From Methanobacteriota archaeon (GTDB taxonomy: Archaea > Halobacteriota > Methanosarcinia > Methanosarcinales > Methanosarcinaceae), in NCBI GenBank assembly GCA_023399215.1, contig JAEWQJ010000014.1, positions 50,657 through 114,656 on the forward strand: DNA of 64,000 nucleotides, read 5' to 3'. The first letter of the stretch is position 1. Each line of letters opens with the position of its first letter. The notes under the pieces are model-generated. The model did not search any database, had not been told where the DNA came from, and saw nothing but the letters and a program-made list of their open reading frames with translations. The position numbers and the translations under genes were made by a program. Positions 37,828-46,722 of the stretch are shown one piece after another.

Positions 37828-38205
37828 TCAATGGAATCTGTTATTATATTCATTTAACCATTTTTTATGGTTGCTTTGCCATTTATTATACTTAGTTTGC
37901 CATTTTTTATAGTCATCTTGCCATTTTTTATGTTTTGTTTGCCATTTTTTGTAATCGTCGCCGTGTTTCTTATTATTCCACTTCTGCTTCTCATTGTCCC
38001 AGTTTTTCTTCTCGCTTTCCCAGTTTCTCTTCTCTTTTTCCCAATTATTCTGTTCATTTTCCCATTGCTTCTTTTCATTGCCCCATTTATTCTCAGTTTT
38101 TTGCGAAGCAGCGCTTACTGATGCAACAGTTACTGACGATATAAAAAAGGCCAGCATCAAAATGCATGCTGTCTTCTTTATTCTATCAAATATCTTCTTT
38201 CCCAT
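37828..38205 (-). CDS. Secreted tryptophan-heptad repeat protein
   Basis: The family is not recognised. A signal peptide (about residues 1-32, ending SVSAAS) is followed by two blocks in which Trp recurs every seven residues: KWGNEKKQWENEQNNWEKEK-type sequence, five or six heptads, then a DDYKKWQTKHKKWQDDYKKW-type block of five more. Between the Trp positions residues are almost all Lys, Glu, Asp, Asn and Gln. This suggests an unusual amphipathic helix or coiled coil with a tryptophan face. AGGAGGGG precedes the ATG at 38205. The repeat DNA is not a simple minisatellite; codons vary, so the Trp spacing is probably selected. Function is unknown. Confidence 0.72.
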   Translation of the reverse strand: MGKKIFDRIKKTACILMLAFFISSVTVASVSAASQKTENKWGNEKKQWENEQNNWEKEKRNWESEKKNWDNEKQKWNNKKHGDDYKKWQTKHKKWQDDYKKWQTKYNKWQSNHKKWLNEYNNRFH

Positions 38206-38216
38206 ATGTCCCCTCC

Positions 38217-38298
38217 TTATTTTATCTACCTTATTTTCTCAAATAGACGTTATTTTATCTACCTTATTTTCTCAAATAGACGTTATTTTATCTAACTT
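38217..38298. repeat. 33-bp tandem repeat, 2.5 copies
   Basis: TTATTTTATCTACCTTATTT followed by TCTCAAATAGACG repeats at 38217-38249 and 38250-38282, and a third partial unit starts at 38283. It begins at the ribosome-binding site of the Trp-heptad gene and therefore forms part of its promoter or leader. Confidence 0.9.
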
Positions 38299-39395
38299 GA
38301 TGTTACTGCGTCTAATTGATGTTATTATGTCTAATTGATGTATTTTTAAACTGCATGTTTTTCAATTCACTTATGTAACATATCTGTTGCAGGACGACAT
38401 TATACCAGTTAATACCCTAATTTACTTTTATATGGCTACTGGCAATTTTTTAGGTATAAATAGGACTTACACACTTGATAAGCGAAATAAAACATAAGCA
38501 AGTTACACAGGCAAGTTGTTGCAAGTAACTTAGATGTCTTATAGTTTCATTCTACTTTTTCTCAGCTCAATTGTGTAATTCCTTTTTTGATCTAATCGTC
38601 TAACCGGCTATTCGGCGATTGATCATCCGCCAATTGACAATTTTAAATTATATTGTGTTAAATATAATATTACTTACAGATATAATATGACTAACAGAAC
38701 TTAATTTGGAAAATAAGTGTTTTTAAACCTTAAATTACATAAAATGGTGTAAATTCTGAAACTAAAACTTATTGAACTCTCTAGGTGTCGTATTTTTTAA
38801 TAAAATAAATATTATTTACCTGTTCTTCTGGAAAATTCAGTTCTAATTGGTTCTGAATTAAATTCACTAAGTGTCCTTATTTTATTCTTTACACAACTTT
38901 ATAACAATAGCAAATTATAATCTCGAAACTAGAACGAGTTTTAATTTGAAAAATAGCCTAATGCAAGAAAAAAACCAATTTGAACCGTTAAAGGAAAATA
39001 CACCTTTGAAATAGTCTACTTAAGGGTTATAAAGGGTTAAATCCCAAAATAGTTTCATTTAAAGTGTGAATTGTAAATTTAATCCAGGAATACTCCAGAA
39101 AAAGTAAGTATTCTTTTATTTTTAAATCCAGATATAGCACCTCTGTCAGGAACATATCGATTAGTAACATCCCACCCATAGACCCAGAGATATGCTGTAA
39201 TTTTGTGCCGTAATCAAAAAACGGTCAAAGAAGCATTTATAAAAGCATAGAAACAGATTACGAGGAAACCATGTGTACTAGCCTGCAATATCAATTCGAT
39301 AGTTCCTGACTAAACTCCTTAATAAGTTAAATTAAAAGGATTTCGAAAGATTTCGAAAATACTTAAATACAAGAAAAAATGTAGCAGGGATAAAA
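38299..39395. other. AT-rich gene-free stretch of 1.1 kb
   Basis: No supported gene, tRNA or element. The sequence is about 70 percent A+T by eye, with scattered short repeats. Confidence 0.5.
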
Positions 39396-39728
39396 ATGCC
39401 TGATAACCCGGAGGAAAAATTGCTGATTTTGCAGCTTTCCGAAGATTCCAGAAAAATTGCCAGACTTCTTTCAAGCGAAACTTCAATCAGAATTCTTAAA
39501 ATGCTTAATAAGAAGTCAATGTCGGCAGGAAACCTTGCCGATGAGCTTGGAGTGCGCCTGAATACTCTCAAATATAATCTGGACTCCCTTCTGGAAGCCG
39601 GAATGATTAGAGTAAGGCACGTAAAATGGAGTCAGAAAGGAAGGGAAATAAAAGTTTATGAGGCTTCGAAAAAAGTAATTGTTTTTCTGCCCGCAAAAGA
39701 GAACCTGGAAACTCCGATTTTGTTGTGA
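39396..39728 (+). CDS. ArsR-like winged-helix transcriptional regulator
   Basis: A 110-residue protein with one winged helix: SRKIARLLSSETSIRILKMLNKKSMSAGNLADELGVRLNTLKYNLDSLLEAGMIRV, with recognition helix around LNTLKYNLDSLLEAG, then a wing KWSQKGREIKVYEAS. The pattern fits ArsR/DUF7342-type regulators that act as single-layer switches. AGGGATAAAA precedes the ATG at 39396. A lipoprotein gene starts 200 bases downstream and a membrane-anchored winged-helix protein follows, so it may regulate or be co-regulated with them. Confidence 0.85.
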   Translation: MPDNPEEKLLILQLSEDSRKIARLLSSETSIRILKMLNKKSMSAGNLADELGVRLNTLKYNLDSLLEAGMIRVRHVKWSQKGREIKVYEASKKVIVFLPAKENLETPILL

Positions 39729-39928
39729 AGTCCTGGCGAAACAGCCCGGAAAATTTGGAGAAAACGGAGATCTTAATATTGTTCTGAAGTTAATTACAGG
39801 CTTCAGAGTTGCGGAACAATTCTATTGTTTCTGAGAAAGACTTTTAAAAATAACCAAATATTAATATACGAACTCGATTAAAAGATACAGTCCAGCAATG
39901 AGTTCTATTCCATAGGACGTGGCCCAGT

Positions 39929-41047
39929 ATGAAAATCAAATTTCTGTCCTTACTCCTTATACTCACAGTCATTATCGTGATCTCAGGCTGTGTTGATGAG
40001 GAAGCTCAGGGCTTTAATTGTAAAGCTACAGAAGATCTAGCTAGGACTATTTTTTTCCCCTATGTAGGGCTCCTGAGTCATGGGGAATCAGGCCAATACC
40101 CCCATGAGTTCCCGCAAGATAAGTTTAATTCAGGCCCTGAGTCCATGCCATCTCTGAGAGATGCAACATCCCTTCTTGACAGAAACATCGAAAAAGCAGA
40201 AACGATTTCATTAAAGCTTAAAGCCGGTATTGAGCGCTACAAATCAGAAGGGAAAGATGTTAGCAGACTTGAAACCCTGCTTGAAGAATATAACCGTCTT
40301 ATAACAGAAGCAAAGCAGTACCGGGCCCTTGCGAATGTAACCCTAAGCGAAGAAAATAACAGCTCAATTGCGAATTTGACTCAATATAACAACAGTTCCT
40401 CCGAAAATACGGGCGTAGATTATTTGATTCAGTCTCAGAAGAGTATGATGCAAGCTAATAATGTCCTGAGAGATATTTTCGAAGAACTTAATTCTCTAAT
40501 GGGAAGCGAAGAACTCAACAATACATCCCGGCTTACTTCGACAGGAGAAGGAAAAGCTATTCTTATGGGCAGTTTCACTCTGAATATGCACCTGGAAGAC
40601 GGAGATATGGTAATAATGGGTCTTTCCAAGAATTCCGAGATTGAGATAAACGGGAATTATTCATTTGAAGAGAATACCGACATGCATGATACGGTGCGCC
40701 TTTACCATATAAAGTCTGCTGATGTGAATATCTCCGGTTCCCGTAAGACAGTAATGTTAAACAATGAAAACATTACCATCACTGCAGATGGCGAGGGCTA
40801 TGTAGCTTTCCAGGGAGACGGCACCTACAGTATTGTAGAGGCAGGTAGGACAATAAAAGAAGATGAATGGGCGAAACCTTTTTTTGAAGAAGGAATAAAT
40901 CCCCAAAGTTATGGGCCTGATGGAAATTATAACAATACCGAAAATAGGCCTGATAATAATGACAATGATATAGTTAAGCAAGCGCCTGATATTAACGATA
41001 AAGATGTAGTCGGGCAAAGGAAAGGGCATGAAATAATATCACGTTAA
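39929..41047 (+). CDS. Predicted lipoprotein of unknown function
   Basis: A 372-residue exported protein whose N-terminus has a lipobox-like VISGC (Cys21). A helical region (residues about 75-185) includes DRNIEKAETISLKLKAGIERYKSEG and SRLETLLEEYNRLITEAKQY, a coiled-coil segment resembling DUF5667-type helices. Residues 205-305 look like beta strands (GKAILMGSFTLNMHLEDGDMVIMGLSKNSEIEI...). The C-terminus is Asn/Asp-rich and disordered. The lipid anchor is inferred. It lies between a cytosolic winged-helix regulator and a membrane winged-helix protein in the same orientation; the gap to the next gene is 74 bases. Confidence 0.78.
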   Translation: MKIKFLSLLLILTVIIVISGCVDEEAQGFNCKATEDLARTIFFPYVGLLSHGESGQYPHEFPQDKFNSGPESMPSLRDATSLLDRNIEKAETISLKLKAGIERYKSEGKDVSRLETLLEEYNRLITEAKQYRALANVTLSEENNSSIANLTQYNNSSSENTGVDYLIQSQKSMMQANNVLRDIFEELNSLMGSEELNNTSRLTSTGEGKAILMGSFTLNMHLEDGDMVIMGLSKNSEIEINGNYSFEENTDMHDTVRLYHIKSADVNISGSRKTVMLNNENITITADGEGYVAFQGDGTYSIVEAGRTIKEDEWAKPFFEEGINPQSYGPDGNYNNTENRPDNNDNDIVKQAPDINDKDVVGQRKGHEIISR

Positions 41048-41121
41048 CAGAGCTTCTCCAGAAACAGAATGCAGGAGAGATTTCTTGGAAAAGCAGTGAA
41101 CGTTCCAGGAGAATATTAAAA

Positions 41122-42510
41122 ATGCCTGGAAAAATCGAAAATCAATATACAACTCTGGGTTTATCGAAAATGGATCAAAGGCTCTATATTATTTGTATTG
41201 CTGCTGTACTTGTTTTAGCGGAGCCTGCCTTAGCAACTAGTACGGCCACAGTTCACGGGACGGCATACAGATGGGATACCTTCGAGCCTCTAGATAATGC
41301 AGTGGTCGAGGTAAATTCTACTCCCTCACAGTCCATGGTAGCAAAATATGGTGTGTATTCTTTTGATCTGGCGCCCGGAGATTATAATATTACAGCTGAT
41401 TACTATGAGAATAGCAGCGTTAAATATTCGGCAAGTGAGATTATTACAGTTAAAGATCAAGGAAAATATTTACTCGATCTCTTGTTATTTCCTGTTTATT
41501 CCGAGGAACTCATGGGTGACTCCGAAGTAAATGGACTTTCCGAAAACCAGAAGGCTGCAAGCTACTCTTTATCAAATACAACAAATTCGCTAACAGACAC
41601 ATCCACAGGTTCGACGACAAGCAAAGACAATTCGAGCAGCATGAATCTGGCTGACCAAAACATAACTGGCTATATAAATGGAAATTACCTGCCGATAGTA
41701 GCCCTTTTACTTCTGATCCTGCTTGCAGCGGGCTACCGAGTATCCAGAAAGGATAAAAAAATAGAGAAAAATCAGCCATTTAGGGGACGTAGAATCTCAG
41801 GTACAGAAGCGGTCGAAAAGGGGCATCCTACAGGAGATTTATTCAAACCAGTTAAGGTGCCCGACATCTCGGTAGAAGTACGCGATGAAAGGATAGTAGT
41901 TCCTCATGAAAGCTTAGAGCCCGAGATAAAATGGAAGTCTCAGGTACAGGAACCTCAGGTAAAGCCCTTCGAAACTGTATCTTCAGCAGAATCAGTAGCA
42001 GATCCTGTAAAGCCTGTGAGAGAGCCGGTAAAGGAATCTCTTCAGGAACATCAAGAATTGATAAAAGAACCTGTGAATAACCAGTTAAAGCCGGCAATAA
42101 CAGAATTCTCACCTGAAATTCCGGAAGAGAAAATACAGGAGGAGTCTGCAGATATTAAAGTGGACTCTAAGGATAATGAAAAAGAAATGGTTGAATCTGA
42201 GCTTCAAAAAGATAAACAGGGAATTTTATCTGAAGAAGCTGATGATAAGCCCACAGAGAGTCCTGAAACCGAAACTGAAACTGAAACTGCTTCCAAGAAG
42301 AAACTCCCGCTTCCCGCTGATCTCCAGGAGGTTATGGATATAATTAGAGGCCAGGGAGGCAGGATTACACAGAAAGACTTACGCAGCAAGCTGAAATACT
42401 CCGAAGGAAAGGTTAGCCTCATGCTTGCGGACCTGGAAAGAAGAGAACTTATTGAGAAGTTCAAGCGGGGACGTGGAAATGTTATTATCCTGAGAGATGA
42501 GGAACGCTGA
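41122..42510 (+). CDS. Membrane-anchored winged-helix protein with extracellular carboxypeptidase-regulatory-like domain
   Basis: A 462-residue protein. A signal peptide ends EPALA (residue about 33) and a beta-sandwich follows (ATVHGTAYRWDTFEPLDNAVVEV...GVYSFDLAPGDYNITADYYENSS), resembling transthyretin-like/carboxypeptidase regulatory domains. A Ser/Thr/Asn-rich stalk leads to one membrane helix (LPIVALLLLILLAAGYRV, about 190-207). The cytoplasmic side has a long Pro/Glu-rich linker and ends in a winged helix (LPADLQEVMDIIRGQGGRITQKDLRSKLKYSEGKVSLMLADLERRELIEKFKRG). So the exterior senses and the interior could bind DNA. AGGAGA precedes the ATG. It lies 74 bases after the lipoprotein gene and is probably co-transcribed. 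Confidence 0.83.
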   Translation: MPGKIENQYTTLGLSKMDQRLYIICIAAVLVLAEPALATSTATVHGTAYRWDTFEPLDNAVVEVNSTPSQSMVAKYGVYSFDLAPGDYNITADYYENSSVKYSASEIITVKDQGKYLLDLLLFPVYSEELMGDSEVNGLSENQKAASYSLSNTTNSLTDTSTGSTTSKDNSSSMNLADQNITGYINGNYLPIVALLLLILLAAGYRVSRKDKKIEKNQPFRGRRISGTEAVEKGHPTGDLFKPVKVPDISVEVRDERIVVPHESLEPEIKWKSQVQEPQVKPFETVSSAESVADPVKPVREPVKESLQEHQELIKEPVNNQLKPAITEFSPEIPEEKIQEESADIKVDSKDNEKEMVESELQKDKQGILSEEADDKPTESPETETETETASKKKLPLPADLQEVMDIIRGQGGRITQKDLRSKLKYSEGKVSLMLADLERRELIEKFKRGRGNVIILRDEER

Positions 42511-42726
42511 AACTCGACATTTTCATTTCTCAGTATTTCATTCCATTTTTATGTATCTCTTTGTAATAATTCGTCTGCAAGATCTCAAATCAAAAACGTT
42601 TCAAATTTAGGATAATGATTCTCATTTGACATCTTCTTTTATCAAAAAAGCAGAGATTTTGTAGTATATTGTCGGAAACGAATTTTAAGTCTTTTACAAG
42701 AAAATTTACGATAAACCATAACTTTA

Positions 42727-42809
42727 ATTCGTTAGTCATTAATTACCATGCTTTACAATTTTCAAAAAATTCATTAGTCACTAATTACCATGCTTTACAA
42801 TTTTCAAAA
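42727..42809. repeat. 41-bp tandem duplication
   Basis: ATTCGTTAGTCATTAATTAC and the following CATGCTTTACAATTTTCAAAA occur at 42727-42767 and again at 42769-42809 with two differences. The rest of the 42511-42834 spacer has no gene. Confidence 0.9.
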
Positions 42810-42834
42810 TAGCGTTCAATTATAATTGATACTG

Positions 42835-43536
42835 TCAGTCAATCAATAAAATAGACATTGGTTCAGGCTGCCCTTTAATAGGGAACTCCAGAGGCATACC
42901 GGATTCTGCGGCCGTTTTCTTCATATTGATCCCGACAGCGTGTTCCGGAATTCTTGCCATATTTGAATGGATACAAATTCCCTTTTCCACATTACATTTC
43001 TCACATAGCCTGCACGAACCGTTCACAAATGCGACTGCGAATGTGAAGCCTTCATTAAAAGCTACTTTTTCAAGCTCCAGCATTGCGGAAGCCATTTTCT
43101 TGCTATAGTCAAAATATTCTTCCCAGAACTTTGCGGCTTTTTTCCTTGTTTCCTCGGGCTCTGCCGGGTCAAGCCAGGTTTTGTATGGAGCTTTGGCAAT
43201 TTCTTCATCTGCGATTGCAGGAGACCTGAATTTGACAAGCATTGCGTAGCTGTATTCTTTAAGGATTTCCCTAAACTCGTCAACGGTGGGAACATGAGGC
43301 GGACATGTCAACTTTTTTCCGTATCCTATACAGCCCCTACATTTTAAAACCACTCTTTTCTCCACAAAGACATTGTAAGTGGGAATTATCTTTGCGTCAA
43401 TTGCTTCCAGTTCCAGAGCTTTTTTCACAAGGAAGTCAAATTCCTCAGGTTTTATGTCTGTTGATGACAAATTCATTCCTTCTAAAAATTTGTTTTCAAT
43501 AAAAAAAGGCCTATTGACCTTTATTGTGTTGTTCAT
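42835..43536 (-). CDS. DUF2284 metal-binding protein
   Basis: A 233-residue cytosolic protein of the DUF2284 family, predicted metal or Fe-S binding. Conserved elements: CRGCIGYGKKLTCPPHVPT (residues about 60-80), then FVNGSCRLCEKCNVEKGICIHSNMARIPEHAVGI (about 170-205), giving seven to eight cysteines suited to one Fe-S cluster or zinc site. Corrinoid or methyltransfer accessory roles are proposed for relatives, but I do not claim a function. The frame opens at 43536; no clear ribosome-binding site is present, and an alternative ATG at 43476 (MNLSSTD) has GAAGGA too close to it. Confidence 0.8.
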   Translation of the reverse strand: MNNTIKVNRPFFIENKFLEGMNLSSTDIKPEEFDFLVKKALELEAIDAKIIPTYNVFVEKRVVLKCRGCIGYGKKLTCPPHVPTVDEFREILKEYSYAMLVKFRSPAIADEEIAKAPYKTWLDPAEPEETRKKAAKFWEEYFDYSKKMASAMLELEKVAFNEGFTFAVAFVNGSCRLCEKCNVEKGICIHSNMARIPEHAVGINMKKTAAESGMPLEFPIKGQPEPMSILLID

Positions 43537-44010
43537 ATATTCATGAATAGCACTCAGGACAGCGGTACTTTTTAGGAGAAGCTCTTACTCACTACGTTAA
43601 AGCTAAACCTTAAAGCTGGTTTAGATAATTTTTCTATAAAACCTTTTTGAAATTATACTCTGGTGTTGTGATTTTGATTTGACAGAAGTAGACAGTGTAA
43701 AGTGAATAAATAGGCCTCATTCTTCTGTTTTTTTCAGAGAATTCAAACTTCTATCCTGCATCTATTGATTTTTTGCGTTACTTGTTTTCCAAACGATCTT
43801 ATTTCGATGAGATGTGCTTTTTTAAGTGAACTGTATCAATTAATAAAATCTACTAAGTTCAGGTTGTAAAATTGTTCATTTATTTACGCGAAAATAATTC
43901 AGAAGAATTGTTAGTATAGTTAGTATAATAAGTTTTTATACAATCTTTTGTATAATATATTTCGTAGCAAGTTTTAGCTTGCCAAATTAAGTATATAGTG
44001 GGGGAATAAA
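43537..44010. other. AT-rich spacer
   Basis: Leads into the Met-rich protein gene; its ribosome-binding site GGGGGA is at about 43999-44005. No other feature is seen. Confidence 0.45.
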
Positions 44011-44751
44011 GTGATCAAATATGGAGCAATAAAGTCCGTAATGCTACTGGTATGTATAGGAATAATAATTGCATTGGTACAGCCCATTGAAGGACAGATG
44101 GGGCCTGGAATGATGGGCAATCAAGGCTACAATCGCAGCTATGGACCTGGATCGGGGATGGGACCTGGAATGATGGGTTATCCAGGTTACAATTACAGCT
44201 ACAATTACAGTTACGGTCCTGGAATGATGGGTCATATGATGATGGGCAATATGATGGCGATATACTATCCAGAATCCAAACCCATAACCCAGGATGAGGC
44301 ACTGAGAAATATGCAAAGCTTTGCTACTCAATATGGTCCAAACATAAAAATTGAGGATTTCATGGCATTCAGCAGTAATTATTATGCTGTTTTGAATAAC
44401 ACGACCAGTGGACAGAGCATAGCAGAAATACTGGTGGATCGCTATTCCGGAGCTACCTATCCTGAGCCGGGGCCAAATATGATGTGGAACACACGCTTTG
44501 GTACGGGAAGAACTCCAACAGGAGGCACTGGTTATGATCTGGCCGGGGCACAGAAACTGGCAGAGGATTTCCTAACTGGCTATCTGCCTGGGGCGCAAAT
44601 CCAGGAATCACACGCAATGCCCGGGTATTATACTTTCGATTTCGGGCGAAATGAGACAGAGGGCATGCTGAGCGTTAATGCTTTTAGCGGCCATATTTGG
44701 GTGCACACCTGGCATGGGCCTTACCTGGGTGAAATGAACGTAACAAGCTAA
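44011..44751 (+). CDS. Secreted Met/Gly/Tyr-rich protein with PepSY-like domain
   Basis: A 246-residue protein. A signal segment (residues 5-28) is followed by a low-complexity region in residues 30-80 with GPGMMG repeated three or more times and YNYSY repeats, then MMGHMMMGNMM. Residues 90-245 contain two similar PepSY-like units: ITQDEALRNMQSFATQYGPN...AEILVDRYSGATYPEPGPNMMWN and YDLAGAQKLAEDFLTGYLPGAQIQE...SVNAFSGHIWVHTWHGP. Methionine-rich segments can bind copper(I) through thioether ligands, which is inference. GTG at 44011 starts the gene, with GGGGGA upstream. A second Met-rich secreted protein lies at 56175. Confidence 0.78.
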   Translation: MIKYGAIKSVMLLVCIGIIIALVQPIEGQMGPGMMGNQGYNRSYGPGSGMGPGMMGYPGYNYSYNYSYGPGMMGHMMMGNMMAIYYPESKPITQDEALRNMQSFATQYGPNIKIEDFMAFSSNYYAVLNNTTSGQSIAEILVDRYSGATYPEPGPNMMWNTRFGTGRTPTGGTGYDLAGAQKLAEDFLTGYLPGAQIQESHAMPGYYTFDFGRNETEGMLSVNAFSGHIWVHTWHGPYLGEMNVTS

Positions 44752-44991
44752 GAACCTATCCGAAAAGCGGTTGCTTACTGTATAAATTTTACAATATACA
44801 ATATGCAAAACCGGAACGGATACTCTTATTATTGTAAACCCACTACTCTGAGATTGTAGATCTACTACTCTGAGATTGTAGATATACTGTAACTTTTAAC
44901 ATGCATTATTGACTTTTTGAAAGGCTCTAAAATAGGAGTTTCTTCAGAAAATGCAGGCATGAGGTGGAGAAAAGTAGAGAATAAATCCTTT

Positions 44992-45663
44992 TCACTCCTT
45001 CTCATGCTTTTTGGTTCTATGAACCATATCAATGAAGTACTTAGTTTCTCTTTTTACATCGTCACTGCACACAACTGCAGAAATTGCGACCAGACTGTCA
45101 GCTCCGTTTTGAATAACACTTTCGCAGTTTTCCTTGTTTATCCCACCAATAGCAACTACAGGAAGCTTTATTGCATCTTTAACGTCTCGGATTTTAAGTG
45201 GACCGATTCCTTCTCCGGCATCTTTTTTTGTAGCAGTATCGAATATTGGGCCAAGGCCCACATAGTCAGCCCCCAATTTTTCCGCCAGGATTGCTTCTTC
45301 TCTGTCATTTACACTAAGGCCGATTATCTTATCCTCACCAAGGAGCTTTCTTGCTGTTTCAACAGGCATATCGTCCTGGCCAATATGGACTCCATCTGCA
45401 TCAACCGCTAAAGCAACATCAATCCTGTCGTTTACCAGAAATATTGCCCTGCCGCTGCAGATTCTCTTGATTTCGGAAGCCTCTTCGACCATTTCTTTCG
45501 TGCTTTTATCCTTTTCCCGGTACTGAACAATCCTGCAGCCTGACTCGACTGCGTCCTTGACATCGGATAAAGTCCCTTTCTTTGAAAGTCCGGAATCTGT
45601 CACGAGATAGAAATCGATTTCTTTCAAAAGGGAACTTTTCCAGCTGAAGCCTTTCTGGTTCAT
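44992..45663 (-). CDS. thiE: Thiamine-phosphate synthase
   Basis: ThiE joins hydroxymethylpyrimidine pyrophosphate and thiazole phosphate to form thiamine monophosphate. The 223-residue TIM-barrel protein shows YLVTD near the N-terminus, VQYREKDKST, the substrate-binding VNDRIDVALAVDADGVHIGQDD, YVGLGPIFDTATKKDA and VAIGGI with a final KRETKYF tail, all of which fit ThiE. It lies 215 bases from thiM on the same strand; each has a palindrome upstream. The gene starts at ATG 45663; the upstream region has a 16-bp palindrome at 45687-45702. The 44752-44991 spacer holds a duplicated CTACTCTGAGATTGTAGAT. Confidence 0.95.
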   Translation of the reverse strand: MNQKGFSWKSSLLKEIDFYLVTDSGLSKKGTLSDVKDAVESGCRIVQYREKDKSTKEMVEEASEIKRICSGRAIFLVNDRIDVALAVDADGVHIGQDDMPVETARKLLGEDKIIGLSVNDREEAILAEKLGADYVGLGPIFDTATKKDAGEGIGPLKIRDVKDAIKLPVVAIGGINKENCESVIQNGADSLVAISAVVCSDDVKRETKYFIDMVHRTKKHEKE

Positions 45664-45686
45664 AATGCTTAATCCATCCGATAAGC

Positions 45687-45702
45687 ACGTTTTTAAAAAC
45701 GT
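45687..45702 (-). promoter_or_regulatory. 16-bp palindrome upstream of thiE
   Basis: ACGTTTTTAAAAACGT is a perfect palindrome 24-39 bases upstream of the thiE start. A closely related CGTTTTAAAACG lies upstream of thiM. They could be operators of a shared thiamine regulator, or simply AT-rich promoter elements. Confidence 0.45.
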
Positions 45703-45878
45703 TTCTTTATAATCTCATTTTTCTGAACTTATGGTTCTTTTTACTTAATTTACCTTTTTCTCTTCCGAATTTACGACTTTGCTCTTTTTCTTTGGAACTT
45801 ATTGTTTTCCCTTTTTCTTCAGGATTCACTGTCTTCTATTTTTCTTCAGAACTTACTTTTTCCGTTTTTCTTCAGAAC

Positions 45879-46664
45879 TTACTGTTCTTCAAAATTCATC
45901 ATACTTTTTACTTTCTCATCCGACAGGTTGAACACTTCATCATACAGGTTAACCTTGAAACTTCCTGGTCCGTTTGACTTACTGGCTGCAAGTTCCCCTG
46001 CAACTCCAAAGTAACATAATGCTTCTCTGGACGCTTCACAGTAATCCGGATTAACTGCAGCAAACAAACCTATTACAGATGCAGCCATGCATCCTGTCCC
46101 GACAATCGACCCCATAAGTTCATGCCCGTTCTTAACAATAAAAACCTTCTCTCCGTCACTTATAATGTCTTCTTTTCCTGTCATCACAATAACAGAAGAG
46201 CTTAATTTTGCAAATTGCTTCGCAATCTTTACAGGGTCCGCACTAATTGAAGTTGCCTCAACCCCTTTGGTCTCAGCGCTTTCGCCTGCCAGTTTTGCAA
46301 TTTCCGAGTAATTGCCTTTTATAATATCGATACGGACAGAGCCAAGGATTTTTGCAGCCATTTCGTCCCTGAATTTTGTAGCTCCGACTCCGACGGCGTC
46401 AAGCACGACCGGAATTTTCTTTTCGTTTGCAGCGGCAGCAGAGAGAAGCATGGAGTCAATTATTTCGGAAGTAAGAGTTCCGATGTTAAGCACAAGAGCC
46501 GATGAAATCCCTGTCATTTCAGCACATTCTTCAGGGGCATGCGCCATTACGGGCAGCGCACCAAAAGCTCTTGTCATGTTTGCACAGTCGTATATAGTTA
46601 CCCAGTTCGTTATATGATGTATGAGTGGTTTTGTTTCTCTTATTGTTTTTAATGGGTTGTTCAT
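45879..46664 (-). CDS. thiM: Hydroxyethylthiazole kinase
   Basis: ThiM phosphorylates the thiazole alcohol (hydroxyethylthiazole) with ATP in thiamine salvage. The protein shows PLIHHITNWVTIYDCANMT at the N-terminus, MAHAPEECAEM, ALVLNIGTL, PVVLDAVGVGATKFRDE and the catalytic C-terminal GTGCMAASVIG, all of which fit the ribokinase-like ThiM fold. ATG at 46664 (MNNPLK) is preferred because GAGGAATTCT lies just before it; an upstream in-frame TTG at 46676 contains that site. The thiE gene follows 215 bases downstream. The 46665-46722 region contains palindromes. Confidence 0.95.
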   Translation of the reverse strand: MNNPLKTIRETKPLIHHITNWVTIYDCANMTRAFGALPVMAHAPEECAEMTGISSALVLNIGTLTSEIIDSMLLSAAAANEKKIPVVLDAVGVGATKFRDEMAAKILGSVRIDIIKGNYSEIAKLAGESAETKGVEATSISADPVKIAKQFAKLSSSVIVMTGKEDIISDGEKVFIVKNGHELMGSIVGTGCMAASVIGLFAAVNPDYCEASREALCYFGVAGELAASKSNGPGSFKVNLYDEVFNLSDEKVKSMMNFEEQ

Positions 46665-46679
46665 AGAATTCCTCAAAAA

Positions 46680-46722
46680 CGTTTTAAAACGCGATTTATC
46701 CGCATACTGGCACTTGTGCCAG
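46680..46722 (-). promoter_or_regulatory. Two palindromes upstream of thiM
   Basis: CGTTTTAAAACG (46680-46691) is a perfect palindrome like the one upstream of thiE. CTGGCACTTGTGCCAG (46707-46722) is a second one, 7-bp arms around a 2-base centre. Both sit in the expected promoter region; a ThiR-type regulator is a candidate by family knowledge of archaeal thiamine genes, unproven here. Confidence 0.45.
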
